Assembly (NCBI GenBank): GCA_039621445.1
Contig: CP154954.1
Coordinates: 23,324,954 to 23,388,953, forward strand
DNA: 64,000 bases
Origin: Euglena gracilis
Taxonomy: Eukaryota > Euglenida > Euglenophyceae > Euglenales
Direction: 5' to 3'
Shown: piece after piece, positions 50,901 through 61,439 of the stretch
How the letters are laid out: each line of letters opens with the position of its first letter
Numbering within the stretch: the first letter of the stretch is position 1
The notes under the pieces: generated by a model
What the model was told of the DNA's origin: nothing
Database searches by the model: none
Seen by the model: the letters and a program-made list of their open reading frames with translations, nothing else
Translations under genes and position numbers: made by a program

Positions 50901-51561
50901 CGATAAAATTCAAATCCTGCATAAAATCCCTGGATCGCAGAAACCCAAACCTGGGGTTCTCAATCCACCAAAACCGTGGCTGAAAGTACTCTATAATTTC
51001 AAGAGTCCTTTGAACCAGGGCATCAGCCTTTTCAAAATCCCTTGGCCTCTGAACCTTGGCATTGGAGTAGTCTTCACAGGGAGGGCCAGCCGCTATTACG
51101 TCGAAATAATTGCTGGAAAATTCCCTGTAATCCCACTCCAAAATATCCCTGCAAAGTGTGGGGTTTCCGTGGGGTTGGATGTCCAGGGAAATGACTTCGT
51201 ACCCTTGGTCCCGGAATTTATTTCCCACGCTGTTGGTTCCAGAAAACAAATCCAGCATGCTCAATTTTTTCTGGGAACCACCCGCCTGTGTGGTTCCTGG
51301 CACCTGTGGGGGGTCCTGATGGTGAGATGGGCCACCCACAAAACCTTTCCCCTTACCATGCTGACCGTTTAAATTGCGAGGAGAAAGCTGGGAAAATCTG
51401 GAGCGGTTGGGCTGGCTCCCCATGAACCCTGTCAATGGGGGCACTGCCACCGCACACCCACAATTGGAAGGCAGATACACTGGAGGAATTGACTCAACGG
51501 TTGGTGACGACGGGCAGAGGTGCAAGGCAGATTTCGGGTTGGGGTGGTTAGCACATTTCAC
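50806..51561 (-). CDS. C5 cytosine DNA methyltransferase domain, element C
   Basis: The domain starts at about 51,258 with motif I, MLDLFSGTNSVGNKFRDQGY. It continues with motif IV, FDVIAAGPPCEDYSNAKVQR, including the catalytic Pro-Cys. Motif VI follows as FWWIENPRFGFLRSRD (Glu-Asn-Pro), and then DYCQFSCWGYQKPTRIW. The open frame ends 20 codons later, and the C-terminal tail continues in the next frame, giving about 196 residues in total. This is the compact phage-like type without a large target-recognition domain. Catalytic residues are intact. The upstream 100 codons are a Pro/Ser/Gly linker, in frame with gag across the TAG at 51,622. The product would add methyl groups to cytosine in DNA. 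Its use by the element (protecting or silencing copies) is a guess. Confidence 0.88.
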   Translation of the reverse strand: MKCANHPNPKSALHLCPSSPTVESIPPVYLPSNCGCAVAVPPLTGFMGSQPNRSRFSQLSPRNLNGQHGKGKGFVGGPSHHQDPPQVPGTTQAGGSQKKLSMLDLFSGTNSVGNKFRDQGYEVISLDIQPHGNPTLCRDILEWDYREFSSNYFDVIAAGPPCEDYSNAKVQRPRDFEKADALVQRTLEIIEYFQPRFWWIENPRFGFLRSRDFMQDLNFIDVDYCQFSCWGYQKPTRIWCCPRIAALPNVL

Positions 51562-51574
51562 TGTGGAGGGGTCC

Positions 51575-51627
51575 TGACAGCCAGAGGTCCTGCCCCCTCC
51601 CTCGCAAAACCGCAGGCCCCCCTACTC
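51575..51627 (-). promoter_or_regulatory. Putative readthrough signal after gag, element C
   Basis: The minus strand reads GCT-GAG-TAG-GGG-GGC-CTG, then a purine-rich run and GGACCTCTGGCTG, which is also found at this place in B (GGACCTCTGGGCTG). The frame after TAG (first base 51,624) is in register with the methyltransferase frame (51,561), so readthrough would make Gag-methyltransferase-Pol. Confidence 0.6.
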
Positions 51628-52264
51628 AGCATCCTGAGGCCGAGCAGGTGCGGGCTGGGCCGGGCCCTCGCCCTTCCCTTCACCCTGCACTGGCTGGTGA
51701 GGAGAGGCATTCGGCCCTTTCCCTTTGCCTTTCCCTTTCCCCCAATCTGAAAAGCCTTTGCCCTTGCCTCCCTTGCTCCCCTTCCCAGAGCAAAAGAGTG
51801 CATTGTATTCTGGGCATTCCCTTTTGAAGTGAGACGGGGCACCACAGTAGTAACAACCTGATTGGCGGTTTGCGGGTGGGTGTTGCCAATTTTGCTGGGG
51901 GGGGCACCGCAAGTGGAGCTTTAACTGGCTGCACCTGTGGTGGGCCTGGCTGGGCTGGCTGTTGAACCGGGTCAACTTTCTTCGCCGATTCACGCTTTGC
52001 TGCCACCTTGAGAATCTCCCCCTCCATTTCAGTCTCACCCTGGTCGATGGTGAGAACTTTGGGAGAAAAGCGTGTGGTTTTGGTATACTGGGGCTTGTGG
52101 TCGTTGAAATTCAGGACCTTATCCTGTCTTTCGCGGATCCACAATTTGTCATCCACAAGCCTGAAAATTTCATCAAGGGTGGTTTTCCACTCTATTCCTT
52201 CGATCTGCAGGGGTCTGGGGTAATTGGCAATCCGCCTCCCATTAAAATTGATCAACCTTTCCAT
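51622..52264 (-). CDS. Gag nucleocapsid region, element C
   Basis: Two frames share this stretch. 52,264-51,680 begins MERLINFNGRRIANYPRPLQ and continues to VDPVQQPAQPGPP. The authentic end lies in the 52,038-51,622 frame, with the CCHC knuckle CYYCGAPSHFKREC, then a Gly-Lys repeat (GKGKGKGKG) and DAE before TAG. A frameshift lies at about 51,900. The zinc knuckle and basic repeat would package the element RNA. The Gly-Lys repeat is also found in ORF3 of both families. Confidence 0.75.
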
Positions 52265-52339
52265 GGGAGTCCTGGCGTCAAAAGAAACAAAAACAAAACA
52301 TGTACAAAAAAGGAAACTCCCACTCCCTGGTTTTCACTG

Positions 52340-52745
52340 CCTTGGGGGGAGTGCCACACCCCCAAACACTGATATTGTGTTGCTCAACCACCCTGATCTG
52401 ACAATCAGGGGGCAAACCTCCCTGCACGGACGGGGATTTTCTGTGTTAATATTATAGTTATAATATATATAATAAAATTTAATAAATTAATTATTTAGTG
52501 GACTATCAGACACATCTTAATATATAATACTAATAATAAATCTTAATAATTTCCCTCCTCCCTCCTTCTCTACCCCCCTCTCTTCAGCTCTTCCTCCTCT
52601 CTCCTTCTCTCTTTTTTTCCTCTCACCTCTTCGGCCTTCCACCTTGGGGGGAGTGCCAACCAAACTGATAATTGTGTTGCTCAACACCTGATCTGACAAA
52701 TCAGGTGGGGCAAACATCCTGACACGGGGATTTTTCTGTGTTTTA
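52340..52745. repeat. Direct repeat flanking an AT-rich insert in gag of element C
   Basis: About 105 bp starting CCTTGGGGGGAGTGCCA at 52,340 is repeated at 52,640. Between them (52,446-52,640) lies AT-rich DNA (TATAATATATATAATAAAAT) and a long pyrimidine tract. The insert ends the capsid frame early. A GAG-GTGAGA donor-like word and a TTTTGACGCCAG acceptor-like word (minus strand) raise the alternative of an intron, but the phases do not match. Confidence 0.75.
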
Positions 52746-55700
52746 ATGCAAGAATCCTCTGTAATCCATTTCGATATAAATTCAGGAACTCTGTTGAGGA
52801 GCAACCGAATTGCTTCCTCGGCAGATGTATCCTTCACGCTGAGCTGGGCTGACATAAACCTTACCCAAAAATGATTCCAATCTGCCCGGGTGGTCTTTCC
52901 AGGGGTCTTCAACGAAATGTTATACCAAGCCCTCCTAGCTTCAAAGTTATTTTCAGGTGCATATCTCGCCTTGATCCGCGCAAAAACCGGCGTGAATCCA
53001 GGCTTTGCACCTGAACGTTGCAGAAATTTAATTTCCTGTTTGAGACTGTCACACAAACAGGACTCGAAAATCTGCAGCTTCATTGCCTCCCCGTAGTCCC
53101 TCCCCAGGGAAATGGCCTGCCAATACATTTCCCAATCTGCCTCAAAATTCTGCCAATCAGGAGACCTATCGTCGAATCGGGGAGGTCTAATCGACTTGGC
53201 AATTTCTGACACCACCAGGTCACCCCCCAGGGGTAAAACCGGATGGTGCTGACCCCCTGTTCCACCCCCCGCAGAAACTGGTCGAATGGAATAAGTGGGA
53301 CCTTGATTCCCGCTTTGCAATGAAGGAAAAGATCCTGAAAACAATGGGGTTGGACCTTCTTCAAGTGGTTCCAAAACAAAACCAATCTCAGGGGTGGCTC
53401 GTGCGGGAACAGGCTGCACAAGGTCAGCCGGTTTCTGCATCGCTATCACTGGTTCCACATTCACAGTCACAGGCACTACCACCGGTGCTGGGACTGCGAC
53501 TGTGGAAGATGACGATTTCTCCTTTAGGTCTCTTTCAACCTGGAGGAGCTTATCGTTTATTCTTGCTGCTGAAAATTCTGAAGATAAAAACTGGTTGGCC
53601 ACTTGCCCCAATGCAGACTGAACTCCTTTCTCAACATTTTGAACTGCCCCCTGCAGATTTTGTGTTTGGGATGAGCATGATTGGAGTCCCAGCGAAAAAC
53701 CTCGCATAGCACCCTCCAAATCATGGATCCCCTTTTCTGCCGATTGCTGCCCCCCAGCAATACTTTGCATCAAACTATGCTGGACCTGTGACTGCACAAC
53801 TTCATTACGCAGGACCCTGCCATGAATTTGTTGTATCAACGCATCCTGTCTCTGGGTAAGCACCGTAAATTGCTGACCCAGTGTCAGGATTTGCTGATTC
53901 TGCTTTTCATGGAGCAATCTGATTTCCTTCATTTGCTCCTGTTGAAAGCTTTTCACCTCTTGTTGGATTTCTTGCAGTCCTCTCTCCAAATTCTCATTTT
54001 TCTGTCTCTCCTTTTGATAATTCCTTTCAAACTGTTGCACCAAATTATTTTCTGACCTGACACAGGTCATTTGGATTTGGAGTTCAGCCACGGCCCGCTG
54101 AACAAAATTGGAAATATGGTCCTGCTGCTGTGCAGAAAATTCCAGCATATGTTGATCGACCTTATTTCTGCATTGAAGCAAAATCTGCTCAGCCTTTTGG
54201 TCCAATGCATTTGTTAATTTGATGCCCTCCGAAACCAGGTGTTCCACTACTTGTGCCCTCGTCTCATCCAAAGACTTTTCAATATGGACAGCAAGTGGCT
54301 GTGCATCACGCAGAACCACTTGCTCCTCCATACTCGAAACTCTGGCATTCACCTGATTAAGCTGAGTTGATAGTCCCTGGGCCCACAACTCCCACCGTTC
54401 ATTTTCTTCCTCCCAAAATGGGTATGGGGGAGCCGGGCCCTCCTCCCCACAATCCATTTGGGGCTGGGCTGGCTGGGAATTATTGTTCAGAAAAATGTCC
54501 GTTTGCCCATCTTTCTGAGTATCACCCACCCCCAGATCTTGGTGGGGTCTTTTCACCTCCATCACTGACTCATCAGATGGGGGTGTGCCCCTCCCTCGAA
54601 TTAGGGGGTTGGTGGGGGAGCCCTCCATCGGGTCTTCCAACGGCTCCCCCCCTGGGTGTAAACCCTTCTGCCACTCTTGCACCCGTGCCTTAACCACCTC
54701 CCGGGGATATCTCTCACCCTCCTCTGTTAAAAATACATCCAAGGGAACTTGGGCTTGGATCAGGTCTTGCATATCCTTATCCGTTAGCTCATCCCCTTGG
54801 AAAACCCCCTGGACCTCCCCTATGGTTGCACCCGCTGAACAGGGACCATGTAGAGGATGGGGCAGAGGGACAGGGAGTAAAGAAAGATTTTCATTGGGCT
54901 GAAAGTGCATGTGGGAGTCCACAAAACCCAGCCCTCCAGTGGGTGCTGCTACCCCACTGAAGGTCTGATCCCCGTTAAAATTAACAATCGCTGTCCCAGG
55001 AAAACACATTGGTGAAAAATCAGGGTTTCCAGCAATCTGCAAAAATGCTGGTGTTGAATCTGAAGTGGTAACCGGGTTCCACTCAATTTGCTGAATATCG
55101 GTGGGCTGGTTTGTAAACTCAAGATTTCTGGGGCCACTGGGAGATACCAAATCAGAAAATTGAATATCCCCATCCCCAGAAAAATCTGGGCCAGAATTCC
55201 TGAAAAATCCTGGTGTCCTGCCGAAAGTAAATTCCTCAGCAGCCGGCTGGGAAATTAACATAAGTGCACCCAGGTTTTCAGTCGAAGAATGTGCCAAATC
55301 TGCAATGGCGTGAGAAGTATTTCCACCCATCTGAAACTGGGGGGAAATTTTCTGAGAATTCTGAAAAGTCGCTGCATTTTCAAACTGATCATGACTAACA
55401 ACATGATCAGTTGACAAACCTCTGCGACCATGTCCGCGGAACCCGTCCTCGGGGTCCCCGGCGTAGGATCGATTTTCAATATTTCCGTGGCCGTCAGCCA
55501 CTCCTGGGTGCGTCGGCAGGTTTTCCCCCGATCCCCCCCGGGGACTGTCCCCCCCCGCAACCCGGAGGGCTCCAGTTCCCGTGGTCTCGGCACACGCCCC
55601 ACCCTGCCCGGCCCCCTCGAGGGGAACCGGACACACCGAATGCAGGGGGTGGGTGGGCTCAGGTCCACCCCCCGGAGTGTTTTGGGCTGTTGCTAAGAAC

Positions 55701-55783
55701 GGGGTAAAACCTGGAATTTCCCTGACCTCGGCCCGTGGACTCCCTACTTGCTTTTCCCCTCCCTGATTCCCCGCTGTGTGCAT
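52640..55783 (-). CDS. gag: Gag N-terminal, coiled-coil and capsid region, element C
   Basis: The open frame runs from 55,837 to 52,517. The first ATG is at 55,783 (MHTAGNQGGEKQVG), while the frame start at 55,837 is a TTG. Order: N-terminal Gly/Pro-rich part shared with fragment G; a region with QPQMDCGEEG; a long heptad-rich part (LERGLQEIQQEVKSFQQEQM, LLHEKQNQQILTLGQQFTVL) likely to form a coiled coil; then the capsid (FDDRSPDWQNFEADWEMYWQ, FARIKARYAPENNFEARRAW, WNHFWVRFMSAQLSVKD). The last 40 codons after 52,640 come from the AT-rich insert and are not Gag. The architecture parallels Gag of A and B, though the sequence does not. Confidence 0.85.
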
Positions 55784-56291
55784 GCTTGTGCGCGGCAAAC
55801 CACACCAAACGTTCTTCTTGAACAGCACAGCACACAAATGTCAATTGATGATTTGGGATGTACAAGTGTGAATTGTTTGCGTAGGTTGAAGATGGGCAGA
55901 TGGGAAAATGAAAGAATACGGACGAGGAAGACCCTGCAGAGGGGACAACGTGTTTTTTAAATTCTGTATTCTGCCCCCCCCCCCCGAACTTCGGCTCCGA
56001 ATGAGCCTGAATCAGGGGCAAATAATCCATTCTGACCCCCCCTCCCGATTTCGGCTCTAAACAGCCAAAAATCAGGTTGGGGATTGGAACCATTCTATTT
56101 TCTGAGAGGGGCTCCCCCCCCCCCCAGTTCTGGGCTTTTGTCACCGAACTGGCTGGGGTGTTTATGTTTTGGGCTGAAATATTCTGGGTAAATATTTCTC
56201 TCCAGCCCCCCCCCCCCCGTTGAGGGATGACCCAGCCCGAAATGGTCGAGAGGAGGATTACTTTTATGCCAACCGACTGTGGAAAATCCTT

Positions 56292-57440
56292 AAGCCGGCG
56301 TTTGAGACGCCGGGCTCAGGACAGAACCGCGTCCCCCCCACGGGCTTTCGGACGCCGGTTCTGTCCTAAAGCCCGGCGTTAGGAACGCCGGCTTTGTCCA
56401 AAGCCCGGCGTCCGATTTTCATTCCAAAAAATGTCACCAAAAGTGCCCAAAAGTGGCCCTAAGGTGCTGGTATGAGTGTTTCAACCATCAAGGACAATGA
56501 ATTTTGCCATATGGGGACCAGTGGGGTGGATATCCAAATTTGGTGAAAATTGGCCCAGATTTGGAAATAGAGTACCGTGCAGAGTGGAAAGATCTGATGA
56601 GCATCGCTGGTCGTCTGTTTAAAGAGCTTTCGATCGAGGGGGAACTTGGTACCCTAACGTTGCACGCAGCCCGAGATACGCTCGCGATCGTCGGATCGGC
56701 CAGAATCTGAGTCGAAATTTGTCGCAATTTTCAGTGATTTTTGGTTTAAGATGCTTAATAAACCTTACAGAAACGTTTTTCCTCTTCGAATCAACGACCC
56801 GAGGGCCTTGGGGGGGGCACCAGAGTTGTGAAATTAGGATTCCCCACTGACAGAAAATATGACCTTAGACGTGGCTGAATTGGTGGGGACGATGTCAGAG
56901 TCGATGAGGGCTCATGGTGCTGACACGAAAAAAGACCCCCCCTGGCCGAAGAAGGGGAAAATTGGTCAGAGGGACAGAGGGAGGGAGAGTCTGGCCGGGG
57001 TGGGACGCCGGCCGCCTGCAGCCGTGGGCAGGTCACCCGTTCTGTCCAGATGACGCGTCCAAACCCCGCCTCCGTTACGGAAACCGGCGGGTTGGAAAAG
57101 GTGGACAAAACCGGCGTCTCCCCCCCCCGTCTCGACAGCCCAGCTTGTCGAAAGGCTTCTGAAAAGGAGAAAGAATTCTGAAAATAATTTGGTTGAGATG
57201 CTGATGAAAAATTCCAGGAGGGGGAAACCACATTGAACAGCCAAAACCCCGCGATCGCCGGAATTTGGGAATTAATTTCAGATCTTCTAATATCCATCCA
57301 ATGACGGTTTCTGTCTGGCCCCCCCCCCCCCCGTTCTGGGCTCTTGTCCAGCCGGTTCTGCTGAAAGCCCGGCGTTCCCCCCCCCCCCGGACCACCCGTT
57401 TGACGCCGGGCGGACAGACGGCCCGAGAGTGTAGGAAAAA
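56292..57440. mobile_element. Insert of about 1.15 kb present in only one LTR copy
   Basis: The other copy reads straight from AAAATCCTTAA to AATTTCTTCTCG at 41,336. Here the sequence between contains repeated GCCGGCGTTTGAGACGCC, AAGCCCGGCGTTAGGAACGC and, near the right end, GTTTGACGCCGGGCGG, partly in inverted orientation. Frames at 56,488-56,727 (-) and 56,504-56,710 (+) are unassigned. It could be a nonautonomous DNA transposon, or sequence lost from the other copy. Confidence 0.5.
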
Positions 57441-59479
57441 TTTTCTTCTCGAAATTCTGGCTCTTCTCCCTGTCTGAAAACAGGAGAAAAAACCCCGGGG
57501 AAACTCTGAATTTAATTAATTTTTGATGTGAAGAATCTGAAAATTCTGCACAAACAACCATAAAAAAGCCTGAAAAAACTGGGAAAAGAAACTGAGAAAA
57601 CAAACTGTCACTGCCACAGCCACAGTCATTCTCATCCTGATTGATTAAATTCCTGCCCCCCCCCCCAGGGTTTTCGGTTTCGAACAACCGTAAACCTGGT
57701 GGAGGTAAAAATGCACCAGCCACAGCCCAAATCTGTGGTTCTGGGTATTATTGCTGCCCCCCCCCCCCCAGCCCGCCCTTATCTGCCCCGGGTTGGGGGA
57801 GGAAGAGAGACAAAAAGAGCTGCCCCCCCCCCAGCCCAGAAATTGGCTTCCTTTCGGCCTGATTTCTGCTGGGAGAGATAAAAATGCTGCCCCCCCCCCC
57901 CCCAGTCCAGAAATTTGGCATTCTTTTCAGCCATATTTCGGCTGGGAGAGGTAAAAATGCTGCCCCCCCTCCCAGCCCAGGGGCCTTTGGTTCTGCAAAA
58001 AAAAAACCCTGGAGGTCCATAATAAACTGCCCGGAGGCTGTCACCACTTAAAAGTTCCGGTGCTACTGAACGGCCTGAACCCTGAACCCAGCAACCCGGG
58101 TCACAGAGTGGATGAAACAACCCAAACGACTCCAAATCTGCTGGGTGAACCGTAAAAAGAATCCATTAAAACATCCTCACCTGGCCCATCTGAACATGCC
58201 AGATGACTGTAAATGACATCGGCCATTGGCTCCATGACGACCCGGGTCAGTCATCTGGAAACTCAACTGGCTGGGCCGAAAAAAAGCTGTATTTTCTGCT
58301 GCTCAGCCTGACCCCCCCCCTCGACCTGTCATCGGCCAGCTCAGGTCAGGGGGGAAAATTTGTCCAGCCGGATCCCCGACCTGCCTTTGGCTCGGCCATC
58401 GGTCAGCCCAGGTTAGGAGAAAAAAGTATTAAAAAGTCTGCCCAGCCTGCCCCCCCCCCCCGACCTGTCATCGGCTCAGGTCAGGGGGAAAAGAACATGG
58501 GAAATTCTGCCCAAGCCCCCCCCCCTCCCCCGCCGACCTGCCTTTGGCCCTCGGCCTGCCCAGGTCAGGGGGAAAGGAGTTTTATAAAAGTCTGCGCAAT
58601 CAGACCCCCCCCGACCTGCCATCAGCCAGCTCAGGTCAGGGGGAAAAGAGTATAAAAAAGTCCCAGCCTGACCCCCCCCCCCGACCTGCCTTCGGCCTGG
58701 CCAACCCAGGTCGGGGGGAAAAGATTTTTAACATGAAAGGTCTGACCGGCTGCCCCCCCCCCAGCCCAGAATTCGGCCTACTTCCAGCCGCATTTCTGCT
58801 GGGGAGGGATTGACATTCCTCCCCCCCCCGACCTGACCACCAGCCCAGGTTTCAGGAGGAGGGGGGAAAAATAACCATTATTCCTGTCCCCCCAAAAAGC
58901 CAGATTATCGGTCCACAGCCGTAAATCTGTGGTGGGGGAATTTAATGTTGTTCCCCCCCCCCCGAATTCGGCCAGCCAGCCAAACTTCAGGGTTGGGAAA
59001 ATATAATTGGTCTGTCACCCCTGGATTCGGCACGAAACAGCCTGAATTCAGGGTTTTATACATCCCCCCCCCCAGGTGTTGGCCGACAGCCTGAACCTGG
59101 TGGGAAAAGAAACCAAAAGTCTCCGACATAAAAAATGGGCACTCCTTCTGGCACTGGGGTCTCGGTTCAGCCCAGCCAGGGCTGGGTCCACAACCGCAGA
59201 AAGCTGTGGAGCTCGCTGCAAAATTTGGACCAGCCACATACCCTGGCTGTCCGTTGCTTCCAACGGTCGCTGGTCCCATGACCATGTGAACCTTGGACAG
59301 CCTTGATAAAAATAACCCTCGGCAGCAAATAATTCTCCGAAATTCCTGAGTGTATTCCCAAAAGGCACAGCCAACTTTGGTTGAGGGAAAATAAAATATC
59401 CCTTGATCAGCCCCCCCCCCCCCCAGCACGGTTCTGCCAAATCATGCTCAGGATGAGGGATGGGGTTCGCAAACAAAAA

Positions 59480-59700
59480 TAATCTGATTCCCCCCCCCCG
59501 TTCTGGCTCGCACACCTCCAGAAACGGGAGTTCAGGGGAAGAAATACCCCATGGCAGCCCCCCCCCCCGTTCTGGCCCGAACACATCCAGAAATGGGGGT
59601 CCAGGGGAGGAAATACCCCAGGGCTGCCCCCCCCCTGTTCTGCGACCTCTTCCAGAAATGGGGGGGTCCGGGAGGAATTGCCCCAAGGCTGGCTCCCCCC
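59480..59700. repeat. C-run/GTTCTGG tandem modules (about 65-70 bp)
   Basis: Modules with CCCCCCCGTTCTGG, CACATCCAGAAATGGGGG-type and TCCAGGGGAGGAAATACCCC follow each other three to four times. The corresponding place at 43,660-43,850 has two to three. The count differs between the two LTR copies. Confidence 0.7.
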
Positions 59701-60900
59701 TCCCTGCCCGAGGCTGAACTCTTCAGGGCCAGGGGAGAATAAAAACATTCTGAAAACCCAATCTGGGAGTGGATTGTTGCCATTACCACGCCTCAGAAAA
59801 AGGTTTTGGATCGGTCATCCCACTGGCAAGCTCCTGAGATTCCTTGGTCCACCATTCGATACGGGCAGCACTGCAAATTCAGTATAATTCACCACCGTTT
59901 GGGTCCCAAAGATCTTGCAAATCTTTGAAATTCTGTCCACTGGACTTCGGGTCCGGCAATTCCATGCCGAGACTAGCCCCATTTGTAAATTGCACCTGCA
60001 AAAAACACAAAGCATTTTCCACCCCATCTCATGCAACCATTCTGCAAAATGGTCACATTTAGGGCGTGGAGGAGGCAGCCTAGCCCCCATTTGCTTATCA
60101 GGGCGAGTTTCTGAACAATCCACAGGTCTAAACCCTGTGGACGTCCAAAACCTCCCCTCCAAACCTCCCTTGTGCTTTCCAGGGTGAGTTTCTGAACAAT
60201 CCACAGGTCCAAGCCCTGTGGACGTCCAAAACCTCCCCTCAAAACCTCCCATCAGGACTCCCAGCTACACTGAAGGCCTTCAGGGGGTGTTTGTGAGGAA
60301 AAAGCTAGTCTAGAGGCCTTGAACCTCTAGACCCTTGTGGCCAACCTGTCCAACCCACTGTCAATCCACAGTCACCTTTGGGCAAATTCCCAACCCTCAT
60401 GACCAGGGTCTATGGCTGAACCATATACCCTAAGTCCAATTCTGTATGTTTGTGTGCTGGAAGCCCTTCCAATTGGGGGGGATTTGGTCCGCGCGTCCAT
60501 AGGCTCCTTTCTTACCCAGTTTGGATCTCCCTAATTTGTGGCGGATGGCATCTGGAAATCTGCAACTCCACTGCCAACCCCCTATATCATTGGATGCGTC
60601 TTCTAAGGCGCTATCCAATGATACCCATTTTAAGGCGTCACTCAGCCGTTTCCCAACTTTCATTTCCGGAGCCACTGCAAGGCCGGAGCGTGGCTGTCCA
60701 AACAGCCAACACCCCCTCCCTTGCGACCCTTAGTCGGACACGCTCAAATCCCACATTTGCATACCCCCCTCCCTACTTCACCTCGACCCAGGTGGAGAAG
60801 ATTGGGTGGACCTTGCCGAAAAAAATGATGGAACGTTGCCCCTCCTAGCAGTCTTGGGGTACACAATCCCACAAAGTGGGATATTTCTCCGGTTTTTGGG

Positions 60901-61390
60901 TCAGTAATACCCCCACTCCTCGCAGACCCACTGCCCCGGGCACCACGTCCACGTTGGTCCCCCCTTGCCCTTGCCGTACCCCTTGCCCATACCGCGTCCA
61001 AACCCCTTGCCCTTGCCCTTGCCCTTGCCGCTTCCATTCCAGCCACCCTTACCCTTGCCTCGTACAGGCGGCGTTGGGGGTTTATGTGGGTTGTCCCCCG
61101 TCCCGGTCTCCGGCTTCTGCTTCTTTGTTTGCGTCTGCGCGTCGCGCTTTCCCTCCTCCCTGAGGGGACAACGCTTCTTCTTGTGGTCTGTGGCGCCGCA
61201 CTTGTAGCACCCCCGGTCTTCCACCGGGGGACTGCTTGCTGCCGCCTCCGCCTTTTGCTCCTCCTTCTGTTCTTCACTTGGTACATAAGGAGGGAAGGCT
61301 GACTTGGGTGTGCCCTCAATTCTGGTAATGGAGGACGATTTGACGGTGACAGGCCCTTGTCCTTGTCACCGTTGGGAGACATACCAACCT
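60901..61390 (-). CDS. ORF3 of element D: zinc-knuckle, Gly-Lys-rich protein
   Basis: The coherent frame encodes PVTVKSSSITRIEGTPKSAF, PPYVPSEEQKEEQKAEAAAS, a CCHC knuckle (CYKCGATDHKKKRC), a Lys/Thr-rich linker and a Gly-Lys repeat (GKGKGKGKGFGRGMGKGYGK), and ends in CEEWGYY at TGA (60,901-60,903). No ATG lies in this frame upstream. The nearest start (MSPNGDKDKG) is one frame off in both copies, so initiation or a frameshift is unresolved. Position: after the Pol extension and before the LTR. Nucleic-acid binding is inferred from the knuckle and composition. Such a second nucleocapsid-like protein downstream of pol is unusual. Confidence 0.6.
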
Positions 61391-61439
61391 GGAATGAAAA
61401 ATAAACAACCCACACCCGGTTTCCTCGAGTCTGTCCTTT

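Larger units (their letters stand above)
40894..60753 (-). mobile_element. Element C: chromovirus with a DNA methyltransferase domain
   Basis: Minus strand order: long LTR-like block (55,854-60,753), gag (52,640-55,783 and 51,622-52,264), TAG, cytosine methyltransferase, protease, RT, RNase H, integrase, chromodomain, C-terminal extension, ORF3 remnant, long LTR-like block (40,894-44,860). Beyond each block the family continues: ORF3 and the extension of element D at 60,901-61,554, and the gag start of element G at 40,474-40,877. This is a head-to-tail array sharing LTRs, as expected from recombination between LTRs. It carries frameshifts and stops in pol. Confidence 0.8.
55854..60753 (-). 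repeat. Long LTR-like block 5' of element C (about 4.9 kb)
   Basis: It corresponds to 40,894-44,860 from end to end, with the same TGGGAT and ATCCCA edges and the same hairpin series. It is longer mainly because of an insert at 56,292-57,440. Between its end and the gag ATG lie only 70 bases, without a recognisable tRNA-complementary primer site. It also serves as the 3' block of element D, whose ORF3 lies at 60,901-61,390. Confidence 0.6.

Noticed and set aside
52272-52625. Intron in gag of element C
   Set aside because: Donor-like and acceptor-like words exist, but joining them shifts the frame, and the flanking direct repeats are better explained by a duplication.
55784-55853. Classical tRNA primer site next to the LTR-like block of element C
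   Set aside because: No TGG-starting tRNA complement is visible directly after ATCCCA, so the priming mechanism and the exact LTR end remain open.
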